Shown: positions 53,880 to 63,351, counted from the stretch's first letter. The stretch: 64,000 nt of DNA from an uncultured Parabacteroides sp. (GCA_944325345.1 CALUZV010000001.1:186001-250000); one strand, 5' to 3'. Numbers and translations: made by a program. The notes: generated from the letters alone by a model not told the origin.

Positions 53880-54668
53880 ATGGAACAAATCAACTATATC
53901 TATCTCAGGAGACTTCACGACGAAGAATGTTTCGGTTTCCTGAAATTTGTGGTCAGCACCCGGGAGGATCTTCCGCTCGACGGCGAAGCAGAAGAAGGAT
54001 ACACGCCCGAATTAGTGGCTGCCTGGGAAAAACTGGAACAAGCCTTTGGCCAGTTCGACCTTTCCCTGAAAAAATCCTTGAAAAACCCGGGCGTGGCGCA
54101 GGCTTACGAATGCGATGCACAGCGCGACAAGGCCTGGCGCACCTCCAATGCCTATCTGAAAGCCATGACGGAACACCCCGACGAAGCCATAGCCGCCGCA
54201 GCACGCAAGGCGCGGGAGATTTACGTCCGCTACGGAAACCCTACGAACCTGGCACAAACCAAAGCGACGGGTGTCTATCACAATCTATTGGCCGACATCG
54301 ACCAACTTTCGCCCGAAGACAAGGAACGCTCCGGAATCATCCCTTGGTACAACAGGCTCAGGGACTGGCAAAACCAATTCGAGGAGGCCGATTCCAACCG
54401 CGCTGAAATTTCAGGCAAACGCATAACCGGCATCACCCGCAAAGCCCGCCTGGAAGCCGAAACCGCCTACAAGAATTTTGTCAAAACGCTCAATGCCCAC
54501 CTCCTCTTCCGCGACGGCCAGCCCTATACCGCCTTTATAAAAGAAGTGAATGCCAAAATGAAAGAGCAAAAAGAGACGCTGGCGAAGAGGAAGAGCTTGA
54601 GGGAGAAGAGAAAGGGAAAGGAAGAAGGGGGAAAGGAAGAAGGGGGAAAGGAAGAAGGAGTGCAATAA
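53880..54668 (+). CDS. DUF6261-like helical protein (copy 3)
   Basis: A 262-residue soluble helical protein. The start at MEQINYIYLRRLHDEECFGF is fixed by its match to copy 2 and by the promoter spacing; the frame stays open for 129 bp upstream but that lies within the array region. Shared blocks with copy 2: LHDEECFGFLK, CDAQRDKAWRTSNAYLKAM, GNPTNLAQTKATGVYHNLLADID, GIIPWYNRLRDWQNQFEEAD and YTAFIKEVNAK. The C-terminus ends in KEEGG units encoded by a 15-bp tandem DNA repeat (54618-54659), which could change length by slippage. No domain of known function is visible. It is convergent with the transglutaminase gene. Confidence 0.75.
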   Translation: MEQINYIYLRRLHDEECFGFLKFVVSTREDLPLDGEAEEGYTPELVAAWEKLEQAFGQFDLSLKKSLKNPGVAQAYECDAQRDKAWRTSNAYLKAMTEHPDEAIAAAARKAREIYVRYGNPTNLAQTKATGVYHNLLADIDQLSPEDKERSGIIPWYNRLRDWQNQFEEADSNRAEISGKRITGITRKARLEAETAYKNFVKTLNAHLLFRDGQPYTAFIKEVNAKMKEQKETLAKRKSLREKRKGKEEGGKEEGGKEEGVQ

Positions 54669-54674
54669 ACACGA

Positions 54675-54705
54675 AAAGAGGCAGGAAAAACAAGCCTGCC
54701 CCTTT
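54675..54705. terminator. Hairpin between convergent genes
   Basis: AAAGAGGCAGG pairs with CCTGCCCCTTT with one mismatch, between the stops of DUF6261-like copy 3 and the transglutaminase gene. The T tail is weak, so termination is only likely. Confidence 0.4.
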
Positions 54706-54724
54706 CCGCGATAAAAAAATCAAC

Positions 54725-56179
54725 CTAATTGCAATTCACTTTCTGAGTCAAAACCTCTCCGTCCTTATCGGTTATCTTCAGTATCAAAATCGCCTCAGGA
54801 ACAGTCAGCTGAACCAAACCCGACGCCAGCTTTTCCCGATAAATACATTGGCCGGCAAGGGTAAAGAGCGAGAGTTGCGAATCTGAGGAAGTCCGCACGC
54901 TGAGCTTTCCTGAAGTAGCCGTTATCACAGGAGCGCCGTCAGAAACCGTTTCGATAGCCGTAGGAGCTTCCGCAGTCGTGAATGAGATGGAACTGGTTGT
55001 CATTTGCGCCTCTATATTATCCACATAACGCAAAGGAGTTGCTTCCACCCAATATTCCGTGCCGGGCGATAAGGATTCCACGGTAAATGATTTTTCAGAA
55101 GCCTCGACCTTACTCTCAGCCACCAAAAGCGAAGCCGTATCAAAAACCCGCACACGGTAAGCGTCTGCTCCGGAATTATCCGGAAACAAAATGGTCGCCT
55201 GTTCCGCCCCTACCTCAGAAACCGAACATGCGGGCGGCTCGGAAACCAAGGTCGAAGAGACCCGGTGGGAAGTTTCCACCCGATTTCCGCTGCTGCACCA
55301 ATACCAGAATAAATAATTCTGCAAAAGAACCGCATTGTATGGTTCTCCGGAATCAAATTCTACCTCGGAACAGATATCCTCGGACATCACAATACCGTCG
55401 CCACGGCAATATCCGAAAAAATTGCCTTCCGGATAATCCAACTTCATATTGACATCCACCGGAATCCATCCATAGTTTTCGAGATAGAAATCGGCCCAGA
55501 CATGATAGGTTCCATCGGGCCTGACCGTAACGATATGCTTTGCCGGAATTTTCTTGGCACGAAGAAGATTGACATAGATCGAAGCCAAATTGCCGCAATC
55601 ACCTCCGCCGTCGGACAGGATTTCGGCAATCGGGTGGATTCCAGTGTTCGGATTCAAATATTCATAGTTTTCAGCTACGTATTCATAGCATAATTCAGCA
55701 TAGGTAAGGACATTTTCATTTGATTGAGACCAAATCCGGTCTGAAACTTGCTGTATGGTTTGATTTTCAATATCGATATATTCCCCTTTGGAAACCGTAT
55801 AGCGTTTATAAATATCCGACTCCGTATCGTAGGGATATAACGTCTCAAACTGAGACATATCGATATGCATAGGATAAAGCGTAACATCAAAATGCTCTGT
55901 CAAGGAATAGCTTTCTCCTATTCCAGGCAAATCAGAAACCTTGACATCCCGAAGGTATTTGTTTTCGGAATTTACTGCATCCAAAACCTGGCCACTGCTG
56001 TATTCCAAATTGGTAATTGTTTGATAATTGTTACTTTGCGGCACCGGTAAAATAAGACTTGTCTTTGTCAATTGACAATCTTCATTCTCTAATACGACCC
56101 TGTTAGTAACATCATAACTTGTTTGGGCGTTTGCTCCTACCAAACTAAACCCAAGTAGGATAGGTAAAAAATATTTCAT
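54725..56179 (-). CDS. Secreted transglutaminase-like protein with T9SS C-terminal domain
   Basis: A 484-residue exported protein. The signal peptide ends near GANAQ. The transglutaminase/protease core has Cys195 in GGGDCGNLASIYVNLLRA, His226 in TYHVWADFY and Asp242 in WIPVDVNM, so the catalytic triad is complete. A fibronectin type III domain (residues 320-405) and a C-terminal 70 residues (GKLSVRTSSDSQLSLFTLAGQCIY; GLVQLTVPEAILILKITDKDGE) follow, matching T9SS type A sorting domains. It may cut or crosslink peptides at the surface. It has its own promoter. The fit with PorX control is inference. Confidence 0.85.
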   Translation of the reverse strand: MKYFLPILLGFSLVGANAQTSYDVTNRVVLENEDCQLTKTSLILPVPQSNNYQTITNLEYSSGQVLDAVNSENKYLRDVKVSDLPGIGESYSLTEHFDVTLYPMHIDMSQFETLYPYDTESDIYKRYTVSKGEYIDIENQTIQQVSDRIWSQSNENVLTYAELCYEYVAENYEYLNPNTGIHPIAEILSDGGGDCGNLASIYVNLLRAKKIPAKHIVTVRPDGTYHVWADFYLENYGWIPVDVNMKLDYPEGNFFGYCRGDGIVMSEDICSEVEFDSGEPYNAVLLQNYLFWYWCSSGNRVETSHRVSSTLVSEPPACSVSEVGAEQATILFPDNSGADAYRVRVFDTASLLVAESKVEASEKSFTVESLSPGTEYWVEATPLRYVDNIEAQMTTSSISFTTAEAPTAIETVSDGAPVITATSGKLSVRTSSDSQLSLFTLAGQCIYREKLASGLVQLTVPEAILILKITDKDGEVLTQKVNCN

Positions 56180-56202
56180 GATATAATGATTTAAAATTCA
56201 AA

Positions 56203-56210
56203 CAAAGGTA
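56203..56210 (-). promoter_or_regulatory. Bacteroidetes -7 element (TACCTTTG) for transglutaminase gene
   Basis: Perfect TAnnTTTG on the minus strand, 24 bp ahead of the start. Confidence 0.6.
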
Positions 56211-56287
56211 GGGATTTAAATACAAATAGGCAAGCCCCCAAACAAAAAGGTCATCCACCCGACAACGGATGAACGACCTTCTGTGAG

Positions 56288-56358
56288 TTGTCTCACGAGG
56301 ATTCGAACCTCGACAGACAGAACCAAAAACTGTAGTGCTACCATTACACCATGAGACA
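56288..56358 (-). tRNA. tRNA-Gln (TTG anticodon)
   Basis: On the minus strand TGTCTCA and TGAGACA form the acceptor stem; the D arm reads GGTGTAATGGTAGCA; the anticodon arm is ACAGT-TTTTGGT-TCTGT with anticodon TTG; the T arm is CGAGGTTCGAATCCTCG. The discriminator is A and CCA is not encoded. The stem pair next to the anticodon loop is T-T, a mismatch. It has its own promoter. Confidence 0.92.
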
Positions 56359-56381
56359 ATCCTTGCTTCCTAAAAGCGATG

Positions 56382-56389
56382 CAAAGATA
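56382..56389 (-). promoter_or_regulatory. Bacteroidetes -7 element (TATCTTTG) for tRNA-Gln
   Basis: Perfect TAnnTTTG on the minus strand, 24 bp ahead of the tRNA 5' end. Confidence 0.6.
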
Positions 56390-56429
56390 GGAACTCAGTC
56401 CTATCCTTGCAAGTATTTTCACATTATTT

Positions 56430-57722
56430 TTATTTTACGATGAGTAAAAAATAGTTCTTTTTACCTTTCTGGACGAGGAGGTATTTGTCGTCAAGGAGGT
56501 GTTCGGCATTGATAATCATGTCGATGTCCGTAACCTTCTCCTTGTTGAGGCTTACACCGCCGCTTTGGATTAATTTACGCATCTCACCCTTAGACGGGAA
56601 GACGCTGGCCTTCTCGGTACAGAGGTCGAGGAGCTTGATACCGGCGCTGATAGCGTCGCGAGAGACCTCGAACTGGGGCACGCCGTTGAAGACGTCCAGG
56701 AGCGTCGCCTCGTCGAGACGGCGGAGGGCGTCGGAAGTCGCGTTACCAAAGAGGATGTTCGATGCCTCGACTGCTGCATTGTAATCCTCCTCAGAGTGAA
56801 CCATGACGGTAACTTCCTTAGCCAGACGCTTCTGCAAGGGACGGAGGTGGGGAGCAGCATTCTGTTCAGCCACAAGCCCGTCAATCTCCTCCTTAGAAAG
56901 CGCAGTGAAAATCTTGATATATCTCTCAGCATCGGCATCCGAAACATTCAGCCAGAACTGGTAGAATTTGTACGGAGAAGTATAGCGACGGTCGAGCCAG
57001 ATATTTCCCGACTCTGTCTTGCCGAACTTACCGCCGTCGGCCTTCGTAATCAGCGGGCAAGTGAGGGCAAAAACCTCGCCACCGTTCGTGCGGCGGATCA
57101 ATTCGGCACCCGTAGTGATGTTCCCCCACTGGTCGGAGCCGCCCATCTGGATTTTACAGTTCTTATGTTCGTAAAGATACAGGAAATCGTAGCCTTGAAG
57201 CAGCTGATAGGTAAATTCCGTGAATGAAAGTCCGTCGCGAGCCTCGCCATTCAAGCGTTTCTGGACTGAATCCTTTGCCATCATATAGTTCACAGTGATG
57301 TGTTTACCTACCGTACGGGCAAAATCGAGGAAAGTGAAGTCTTTCATCCAGTCGTAATTGTTTACCAATTCAGCCTTGTTGGGAGCATCGGATTCAAAAT
57401 CCAAAAATTTGCTCAACTGCTTTTTGATACACTCCTGATTGTGGCGCAGGGTAGCCTCGTCGAGCAAGTTACGCTCTTGCGATTTGCCAGAAGGGTCGCC
57501 AATCATACCGGTAGCCCCCCCGACGAGCGCCAGAGGCTTGTGTCCGCAACGCTGGAAGTGTTTCAGAATCATGACACCACACAAATGGCCAATGTGCAGT
57601 GAGTCCGCCGTTGGGTCGATACCCAAATAGCCTGTTACCATTTCTTTTTCCAGCAATTCTTCTGTACCCGGCATCATGGTGTGCACCATTCCGCGCCATT
57701 TTAATTCTTCTACAAAATTCAT
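56430..57722 (-). CDS. tyrS: Tyrosyl-tRNA synthetase
   Basis: A 430-residue class I synthetase. The HIGH motif is in [16 protein letters not shown], the tyrosine pocket in [29 protein letters not shown], and the KMSKS equivalent is KFGKTESGN. The C-terminal S4 RNA-binding domain ([21 protein letters not shown]) is present. Length fits the TyrS type with a short linker. It has its own promoter, and the tRNA-Gln gene lies downstream on the same strand. Confidence 0.97.
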   Translation of the reverse strand: MNFVEELKWRGMVHTMMPGTEELLEKEMVTGYLGIDPTADSLHIGHLCGVMILKHFQRCGHKPLALVGGATGMIGDPSGKSQERNLLDEATLRHNQECIKKQLSKFLDFESDAPNKAELVNNYDWMKDFTFLDFARTVGKHITVNYMMAKDSVQKRLNGEARDGLSFTEFTYQLLQGYDFLYLYEHKNCKIQMGGSDQWGNITTGAELIRRTNGGEVFALTCPLITKADGGKFGKTESGNIWLDRRYTSPYKFYQFWLNVSDADAERYIKIFTALSKEEIDGLVAEQNAAPHLRPLQKRLAKEVTVMVHSEEDYNAAVEASNILFGNATSDALRRLDEATLLDVFNGVPQFEVSRDAISAGIKLLDLCTEKASVFPSKGEMRKLIQSGGVSLNKEKVTDIDMIINAEHLLDDKYLLVQKGKKNYFLLIVK

Positions 57723-57758
57723 CGTCTTAGTTATTCATTATAAATAAATTTAGTGGGG

Positions 57759-57766
57759 CAAAGATA
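57759..57766 (-). promoter_or_regulatory. Bacteroidetes -7 element (TATCTTTG) for tyrS
   Basis: Perfect TAnnTTTG on the minus strand, 37 bp ahead of the tyrS start. Confidence 0.6.
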
Positions 57767-57811
57767 AGACTTTTTGGCGAGTTGAGCCTTTATTCCGGCA
57801 TAAGATTGCAT

Positions 57812-58462
57812 TTAAGGCCGAGAAAGGAGGCAAAGAAAGACGTTTTCTTCGACTTTCCGGGCCAGTTCATCCAGGGAAACACCCAAGGCCGCACTCGTCT
57901 TGCGGTAAATAACCTCGATACCGACCTCCGCTTCATCCGTCTCCAGCAAAAGCGCATCCGGCCACGCCTCGCGGAGAGCCGACGGCTGGGGATGGAGGCC
58001 AAAAGAGAGGCGGAAACCCTCGCGGAGGAGTTGCCGAGCTAGTTCCCCCTTCCCCCGGAAGCCATGAATAATCCAAGGGACGGACGGACGAAGGCTTTTT
58101 TTCTCCCGGATAATTTCCTCCCAAGCCTTTACACAGTGGATGACAAGCGGCTTCTCGTATTCCTCGGCCAGCAAAGCCTGTTGGTGGAATACCTCCTGTT
58201 GCTGGAGAAGAGAGACAGGGGAATGGAGTTTGTCCAGACCGGCCTCGCCTATCGCCACGATATTATTAAAGGTATCCAAATAGTTTTTAAGTTCCTCCAA
58301 CTGGGCATTTGCATCCTGAATATGCCACGGATGGATGCCGCAGGAAAGTTTTTTATCCTCCGGGAATACCTTATCTATGCCAACGATACGATTGACAATC
58401 TGCCTACAATTTTCTACAGGCGGCAAGAGACGGTGAGTATGGATATCGTAAAAATGAACCAT
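57812..58462 (-). CDS. TatD-family metal-dependent hydrolase (short form)
   Basis: A 216-residue member of the TatD nuclease family, shorter than the usual 255-265. Metal residues are in place: DIHTHRLLPP, GEAGLDKL, LVIHCVKAW, PWIIHGFRG and LLLETDEAE. The segments between them are trimmed, which accounts for the length; this short form is often seen beside yidD and rnpA in Bacteroidetes. The ATG was preferred over a TTG one codon upstream. It is the last gene of the leftward mutS run. Confidence 0.88.
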   Translation of the reverse strand: MVHFYDIHTHRLLPPVENCRQIVNRIVGIDKVFPEDKKLSCGIHPWHIQDANAQLEELKNYLDTFNNIVAIGEAGLDKLHSPVSLLQQQEVFHQQALLAEEYEKPLVIHCVKAWEEIIREKKSLRPSVPWIIHGFRGKGELARQLLREGFRLSFGLHPQPSALREAWPDALLLETDEAEVGIEVIYRKTSAALGVSLDELARKVEENVFLCLLSRP

Positions 58463-58477
58463 CAATATATACTCGTC

Positions 58478-58699
58478 TTAAGGAACTGGGTCATATCCGC
58501 TCCCGCCCCAAGGGTGGCAACGGAGGAGACGGCGGATAGTTAAGTATAATCCTTTGACAGGCCCGTGTTTCTTCAACGCCTGGACAGCATATTCCGAACA
58601 TGTCGGGGTAAAACGGCACGACGGGGGAGTCATCGGCGAGATGCAATACTTATAAAAATAAACCGGAAGGAGTAAAAGGAAAGTGAAGAAGCGTTTCAT
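58478..58699 (-). CDS. yidD: Membrane protein insertion factor YidD
   Basis: A 73-residue membrane-associated protein that helps YidC insert proteins. The whole family signature is visible: [31 protein letters not shown] split by its three cysteines, then [17 protein letters not shown]. It lies directly after rnpA (one base between stop and start), the usual neighbour. Confidence 0.96.
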   Translation of the reverse strand: MKRFFTFLLLLPVYFYKYCISPMTPPSCRFTPTCSEYAVQALKKHGPVKGLYLTIRRLLRCHPWGGSGYDPVP

Positions 58700-58700
58700 G

Positions 58701-59096
58701 TCAAAGTTTCTCCCCTAAGAGGCGGATAGTCTTATCCATCGCTTTCTCCATATCGGAAAACGGGCGTATTTCCTTATCCATATAGATAAAAGCAAGCAAA
58801 ACCGTCTTCCCTTTTTCCTCTAAAAGCGAGAACAGCTCCTGCTTACGGAGGCGGTACGCTTCCCGAACCAAGCGTTTCACCCGATTACGCTTCACGGCAC
58901 GCTTGAATTTCTTCTTCGATACACTGATAAGCATGGAAGAGGGGGGAAGGGCGGCTTTTTCATCCTCGGACAAAGGCAAAAAAATAACCCGTAGTGGAAA
59001 CGCTACAAACGAGTTACCTTTATCAAAGAGTAAATCAATATAGCGTTTCCACGACAGGCGTTCTTCTTTTGAAAGGGTGTACTTTCCTTCAACCAT
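58701..59096 (-). CDS. rnpA: Ribonuclease P protein component
   Basis: A 131-residue basic protein of RNase P, which trims the 5' ends of tRNAs. [22 protein letters not shown] carries the RNR motif that binds the RNA subunit (in two overlapping pieces). The N-terminus [20 protein letters not shown] is also typical. rpmH is not beside it, in contrast to many other bacteria; here it sits between hemD and yidD. Only a five-base gap separates it from hemD. Confidence 0.95.
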   Translation of the reverse strand: MVEGKYTLSKEERLSWKRYIDLLFDKGNSFVAFPLRVIFLPLSEDEKAALPPSSMLISVSKKKFKRAVKRNRVKRLVREAYRLRKQELFSLLEEKGKTVLLAFIYMDKEIRPFSDMEKAMDKTIRLLGEKL

Positions 59097-59101
59097 TTCA
59101 G

Positions 59102-59857
59102 TTATTCACCCATTTCTTTCTTCAAATATTGTTCCAAGGCAGCCGTCATCGAGGGTGCTTCGGGCGTAGGAGCCTCGACATCCAGACGCAGACCGGCATC
59201 TTTCACTGCCTTAGCCGTTGATGGGCCAAAACATCCAATGCGGATATCATCCTGCTTGAAGTCGGGGAAGTTCTTCAATAACGAAGAGATTCCCGCAGGA
59301 CTGAAGAAGACCAGCATGTCGTAATCGAACTTTTCGTCTTCCGTAAAGTCATTGCTTACGGTACGATACATGACAGCCTCCTTGAAATTAACCTTCTTAG
59401 CCTCCAACATCTGACGCAAATCATCCTTGTGAACGTCTGATACGGGAACTAAATACTTCTCTTTGGAATGTTTGGCGATAAGTGTTACTAATTCATCTTG
59501 TTTTCCACTTTGTGCAAAGAAGATTTTTCTTTTCCGATAGATGATGTACTTTTGCAAGTAAACCGCAATGGCTTCTGTCATGCAGAAATACTTCATGGTC
59601 TCAGGGATAGTGATGCGTAATTCCTCGCACAATTTGAAGAAATGGTCAATGGCCGTGCGTGCCGTGAATACGACTGCTGAATAATCCAAGATGGATATCC
59701 GCTGTTGTCTGAATTCTTTTGACGTTAAAGCCTCCACTTTGATAAACGGGCGGAAGTTGATTTCTACACCATACTTTTCAGCAATGTCAAAGTAAGGGGA
59801 CTTTTCAGACGCCGGCTTGGGTTGTGATACTAATAGTTTTTTGATACTCAATGCCAT
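59102..59857 (-). CDS. hemD: Uroporphyrinogen-III synthase
   Basis: A 251-residue enzyme of the tetrapyrrole pathway that closes and rearranges the ring. The diverged family fold is seen in KKLLVSQPKPASEKSPYFD, ISILDYSAVVFTARTAIDHFF, LVPVSDVHKDDLRQML, VFFSPAGISSLLKNFP and IGCFGPSTAKAVKDAGLRLDV. It is the Bacteroidetes type, with the long lead in residues 1-60. No other hem genes are nearby. An internal promoter just upstream, inside the DUF4271 gene, can start it separately. Confidence 0.9.
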   Translation of the reverse strand: MALSIKKLLVSQPKPASEKSPYFDIAEKYGVEINFRPFIKVEALTSKEFRQQRISILDYSAVVFTARTAIDHFFKLCEELRITIPETMKYFCMTEAIAVYLQKYIIYRKRKIFFAQSGKQDELVTLIAKHSKEKYLVPVSDVHKDDLRQMLEAKKVNFKEAVMYRTVSNDFTEDEKFDYDMLVFFSPAGISSLLKNFPDFKQDDIRIGCFGPSTAKAVKDAGLRLDVEAPTPEAPSMTAALEQYLKKEMGE

Positions 59858-59866
59858 ATAGCACTA

Positions 59867-60568
59867 TTAACCGATAACGTTATACAAATAAACTATACCC
59901 TTATACAAAAAGAATAAGGGTAAAATTTCTTGGGCGCAAAGGTACAAACTTATGTAGAATAAACCTTTATTTTTAGTGTAAAATATGCGCATTATCTTGT
60001 AAATTATTGCAAACCGGCATAAAATATAAAGAGTTACAAACAAAATGACCGGTATCATCCCATCAATGCCAACCAGAATCAACCAGATGGCAGGAATATA
60101 TAAAGTTGCTCCCCATATACCCATAATCGCGTCATACCCATTCCTCCACCATCGATATTTATCCGCACCGCCAAACACCATGCCGAGTACGAAATAGAAA
60201 CATTGCTTGACAAGAAAGAAAACACATAGGATTGCGGTATAGAAACCTATGTTTTGCAGGATGGAAACCGTAGTTTCAGCCACAATATACCCCAACTTAT
60301 AGAGGACGACAAATAAGATTAAGCCAGACAATAAGATAGGTTGCACCAGCATAAAGAAGTGGAAAAACGAGTTTTCCTTGACCGGCACTTCGAACAAACT
60401 TTGCCTCCGCTTCATCGACCACGAGTCTTTCAGCATCTTCATGAACTGTTGCGCATGGCAACGGAACATGATAGCGAACAAAAGAAGCATACCTAATAAT
60501 ATGGAAAACAGTAAATCGTCTGTCTTCTGTTCGCTCCAGAGATGTATGCCGACGTAGCCTTCGAACAT
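59867..60568 (-). CDS. DUF4271 membrane protein
   Basis: A 233-residue inner-membrane protein with about six to seven hydrophobic segments. It matches DUF4271 by context and by pieces such as FRCHAQQFMKMLKDSW and CRFAIIYKIMRIFY. The family is confined to Bacteroidetes and lies beside hemD in many of them; its role is unknown. It starts 17 bp after the mutS stop. A promoter for hemD lies in its 3' end. Confidence 0.8.
   Translation of the reverse strand: MFEGYVGIHLWSEQKTDDLLFSILLGMLLLFAIMFRCHAQQFMKMLKDSWSMKRRQSLFEVPVKENSFFHFFMLVQPILLSGLILFVVLYKLGYIVAETTVSILQNIGFYTAILCVFFLVKQCFYFVLGMVFGGADKYRWWRNGYDAIMGIWGATLYIPAIWLILVGIDGMIPVILFVTLYILCRFAIIYKIMRIFYTKNKGLFYISLYLCAQEILPLFFLYKGIVYLYNVIG
59937..59944 (-). 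promoter_or_regulatory. Internal promoter (TACCTTTG) for hemD
   Basis: Perfect TAnnTTTG on the minus strand within the 3' end of the DUF4271 gene, 80 bp ahead of hemD. Confidence 0.5.
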
Positions 60569-60585
60569 GATACTAAATCGCTTTT

Positions 60586-63213
60586 TTAGTTCCTACTCTT
60601 ACCGGTGATGATACGTTTTATCTCGTTCAGCTTGTTCAATGCCTCAATAGGTGTCAAGTTATTCACATCCAAATTAAGGATTTCATCACGCACTTGACTT
60701 AATATAGGATCGTCGAGCTGGAAGAAACTCAACTGATAGCCTCCGGATTGTTGCGTCGTCGCGATGCTTTGGGATACTTTCTTGCCAGGATTTTGCCGGT
60801 TTTCGCTTTCCAATTGCTTTAAGATTTCAGCAGCCCGATTTACGATAACCTTGGGCATACCTGCCATTTTAGCTACATGGATACCGAAACTATGTTCGCT
60901 TCCACCGGGGACAAGTTTGCGAAGGAATACGACTTTATTACCTACCTCCTTGACCGATATATTGTAATTCTTGATGCGCTTGAAAGTCTTCTCCATCTCG
61001 TTCAACTCATGGTAATGGGTTGCAAACAAGGTTTTCGCATGAGCATTCGGATGTTCATGGATATATTCCACGATAGCCCAAGCGATGGAAATGCCATCAT
61101 AAGTACTCGTCCCGCGTCCCAGTTCATCAAAGAGAACCAGACTCCGCGAAGTCATGTTGTTTAAGATATCTGCCGCTTCATTCATCTCAACCATAAAGGT
61201 AGATTCACCCACAGAGATATTATCCGAAGCACCCACACGGGTAAATATCTTATCCACAATTCCGATACGCGCACTTTCCGCTGGCACGAAGCAACCTATC
61301 TGTGCCATAAGCGTAATCAAAGCCGTTTGACGGAGCAAAGCAGATTTACCAGCCATGTTCGGTCCGGTTATAATGATAATCTGCTGCTTTTCTTCATCCA
61401 AATAGACATCGTTGGCGATATACGATTCGCCCGGCTCCATCTGTTTCTCGATAACTGGATGCCTGCCGGCTTTGATATCAATGATTTCAGATTCATCTAC
61501 GACCGGACGGATATACCTATTATTCTTTGCCGCCTTAGCAAAGGACAACAAACAATCCAAGCGGCCGACCAAATTGGCGTTACATTGGATAGGAGGAATA
61601 TATTCCGTCAGGCATAAGACCAAATCATTGAATAGCCTAGTTTCGAGAGAGATTATTTTTTCCTGTGCACCTAATATCTTTTCTTCGTATTCTTTCAGCT
61701 CTTCGGTAATGTATCGCTCGGCATTGGTTATCGTTTGTTTACGTATCCATGTCGCAGGAACTTTATCCTTATGGGTATTCCGCACTTCAAGATAATACCC
61801 GAATACATTATTGAAACCAATCTTCAGACTGGGAATACCCGTCTCTTCACTCTCCCTTTGCTGTATCTTCATCAGGTAATCCTTGCCGGAAAAAGCAATG
61901 GAACGTAACTCATCCAACTCGGCATTGACTCCATTGGCGATAACTCCTCCTTTGTTGAGCATCGAAGGTGTATCACTATTAATTTCCTTATCAATACGAT
62001 CGCGAATTAGTTGGCAAGTATTCAATTGTTCCCCTATGCGGCAAAGGGTAGGCTCTTTGCTTGCCTCACAGACTTGCTTGATAGCCTCTACCGCCCGAAG
62101 TGCTACCTTTAGTTGTACGACTTCGCGGGGAGTTACGCGTCCGACGGCAACTTTCGAGATTATACGTTCCAAATCCCCTATCTGCTCCAATTGCGTATCC
62201 AATACATCTTTCATATCCGGTTCGCGGAAGAAATATTCCACCACATTAAGCCTTTCCTCGATAGGTTTGACATCTTTCAGGGGAAATAAAACCCAACGAC
62301 GCAGCATACGGGAACCCATCGGCGATATCGTTTTGTCGATAACATTCAAAAGGCTTGTCCCGTCTTCGTTCATCGGCGAAACCAACTCGAGATTGCGGAC
62401 CGTGAACTTATCCAAACGCACATACCGCTCTTCTTCGATGCGTGTAAGCGAAATGATATGCTGGATATGCGTATGTTCCGTGATATCTAAATAATGTAAG
62501 ACGGCTCCGGCAGCTACGATTCCCAATTTCAAATGCTGCACACCAAAGCCTTTCAAGTTGCGGGTTTCAAAATGTTTCAGCAAGCGTTCGTGCGCCGTCT
62601 CGTAGGTAAACACCCAATCATCCAACTCGAACGTAAAGAAATGTGGTCCGAAACATTCCTCGAAATGCTTCTTCTCGCCACGTTCTATCAAAACTTCCTT
62701 GGGGGAAAAGTTATTCAGCAACTTATCCATATAATCAACCGTTCCTTCTGCGGTCATAAACTCGCCGGTCGATATATCCAGCAAAGCAATGCCACATTGC
62801 ACCTTGTCGAAATGGATAGCCGCCAAGAAATTGTTTTCTTTGTGGTTTAAGATATTATCATTGATAGAAACGCCAGGCGTTACCAGCTCCGTAATCCCAC
62901 GTTTCACTAATTTCTTCGTCAGTTTCGGGTCTTCCAATTGGTCGCAAATAGCTACGCGTTTGCCCGCCCGCACTAATTTTGGCAAATAAGTATCCAAGGC
63001 ATGGTAAGGAAAACCGGCCATCTCCATTTTCTCTCCACCCACACCATTGCTCCGTTTGGTCTGTACTATGCCTAAGATTTCTGCCCCTACAACAGCATCT
63101 TCACCATACATTTCATAAAAATCGCCCACTCGAAACAAGAGTATCGCATCCGGATGTTGTGCCTTTATCTGAAAATATTGCTTCATCAAAGGCGTTTCCA
63201 CTATTTTTGCCAC
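60586..63213 (-). CDS. mutS: DNA mismatch repair protein MutS
   Basis: An 875-residue mismatch sensor ATPase. The N-terminal domain has [28 protein letters not shown] with the Phe-x-Glu that wedges at mismatches. Walker A is [13 protein letters not shown], then [21 protein letters not shown], Walker [17 protein letters not shown] and LFATHYHEL. Length fits MutS1. A GTG start is used here; an ATG nine codons on is the alternative, but the GTG keeps the full N-terminal strand. It begins a leftward run with DUF4271, hemD, rnpA, yidD and tatD. Confidence 0.97.
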   Translation of the reverse strand: MAKIVETPLMKQYFQIKAQHPDAILLFRVGDFYEMYGEDAVVGAEILGIVQTKRSNGVGGEKMEMAGFPYHALDTYLPKLVRAGKRVAICDQLEDPKLTKKLVKRGITELVTPGVSINDNILNHKENNFLAAIHFDKVQCGIALLDISTGEFMTAEGTVDYMDKLLNNFSPKEVLIERGEKKHFEECFGPHFFTFELDDWVFTYETAHERLLKHFETRNLKGFGVQHLKLGIVAAGAVLHYLDITEHTHIQHIISLTRIEEERYVRLDKFTVRNLELVSPMNEDGTSLLNVIDKTISPMGSRMLRRWVLFPLKDVKPIEERLNVVEYFFREPDMKDVLDTQLEQIGDLERIISKVAVGRVTPREVVQLKVALRAVEAIKQVCEASKEPTLCRIGEQLNTCQLIRDRIDKEINSDTPSMLNKGGVIANGVNAELDELRSIAFSGKDYLMKIQQRESEETGIPSLKIGFNNVFGYYLEVRNTHKDKVPATWIRKQTITNAERYITEELKEYEEKILGAQEKIISLETRLFNDLVLCLTEYIPPIQCNANLVGRLDCLLSFAKAAKNNRYIRPVVDESEIIDIKAGRHPVIEKQMEPGESYIANDVYLDEEKQQIIIITGPNMAGKSALLRQTALITLMAQIGCFVPAESARIGIVDKIFTRVGASDNISVGESTFMVEMNEAADILNNMTSRSLVLFDELGRGTSTYDGISIAWAIVEYIHEHPNAHAKTLFATHYHELNEMEKTFKRIKNYNISVKEVGNKVVFLRKLVPGGSEHSFGIHVAKMAGMPKVIVNRAAEILKQLESENRQNPGKKVSQSIATTQQSGGYQLSFFQLDDPILSQVRDEILNLDVNNLTPIEALNKLNEIKRIITGKSRN

Positions 63214-63239
63214 AATTATTCGCCGATTAAAAATTCGCG

Positions 63240-63247
63240 CAAAGATA
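63240..63247 (-). promoter_or_regulatory. Bacteroidetes -7 element (TATCTTTG) for mutS
   Basis: Perfect TAnnTTTG on the minus strand, 27 bp ahead of the GTG start. Confidence 0.6.
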
Positions 63248-63274
63248 CGCTTTTTCCGGACAAGACTTTCTATA

Positions 63275-63340
63275 TAGGCACGGATTTCACGGATTACACA
63301 GTCCTACCTCTCGGTCTTCTGCCGTATAATCCGCAAAATC
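63275..63340. repeat. REP-like palindrome before mutS (worn right arm)
   Basis: TAGGCACGGATTTCACGG on the left matches the other copies closely; the right arm (GCCGTATAATCCGCAAAATC) has drifted. It lies just past the stop of the leftward propeller gene. Confidence 0.7.
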
Positions 63341-63351
63341 TATATATCCTT

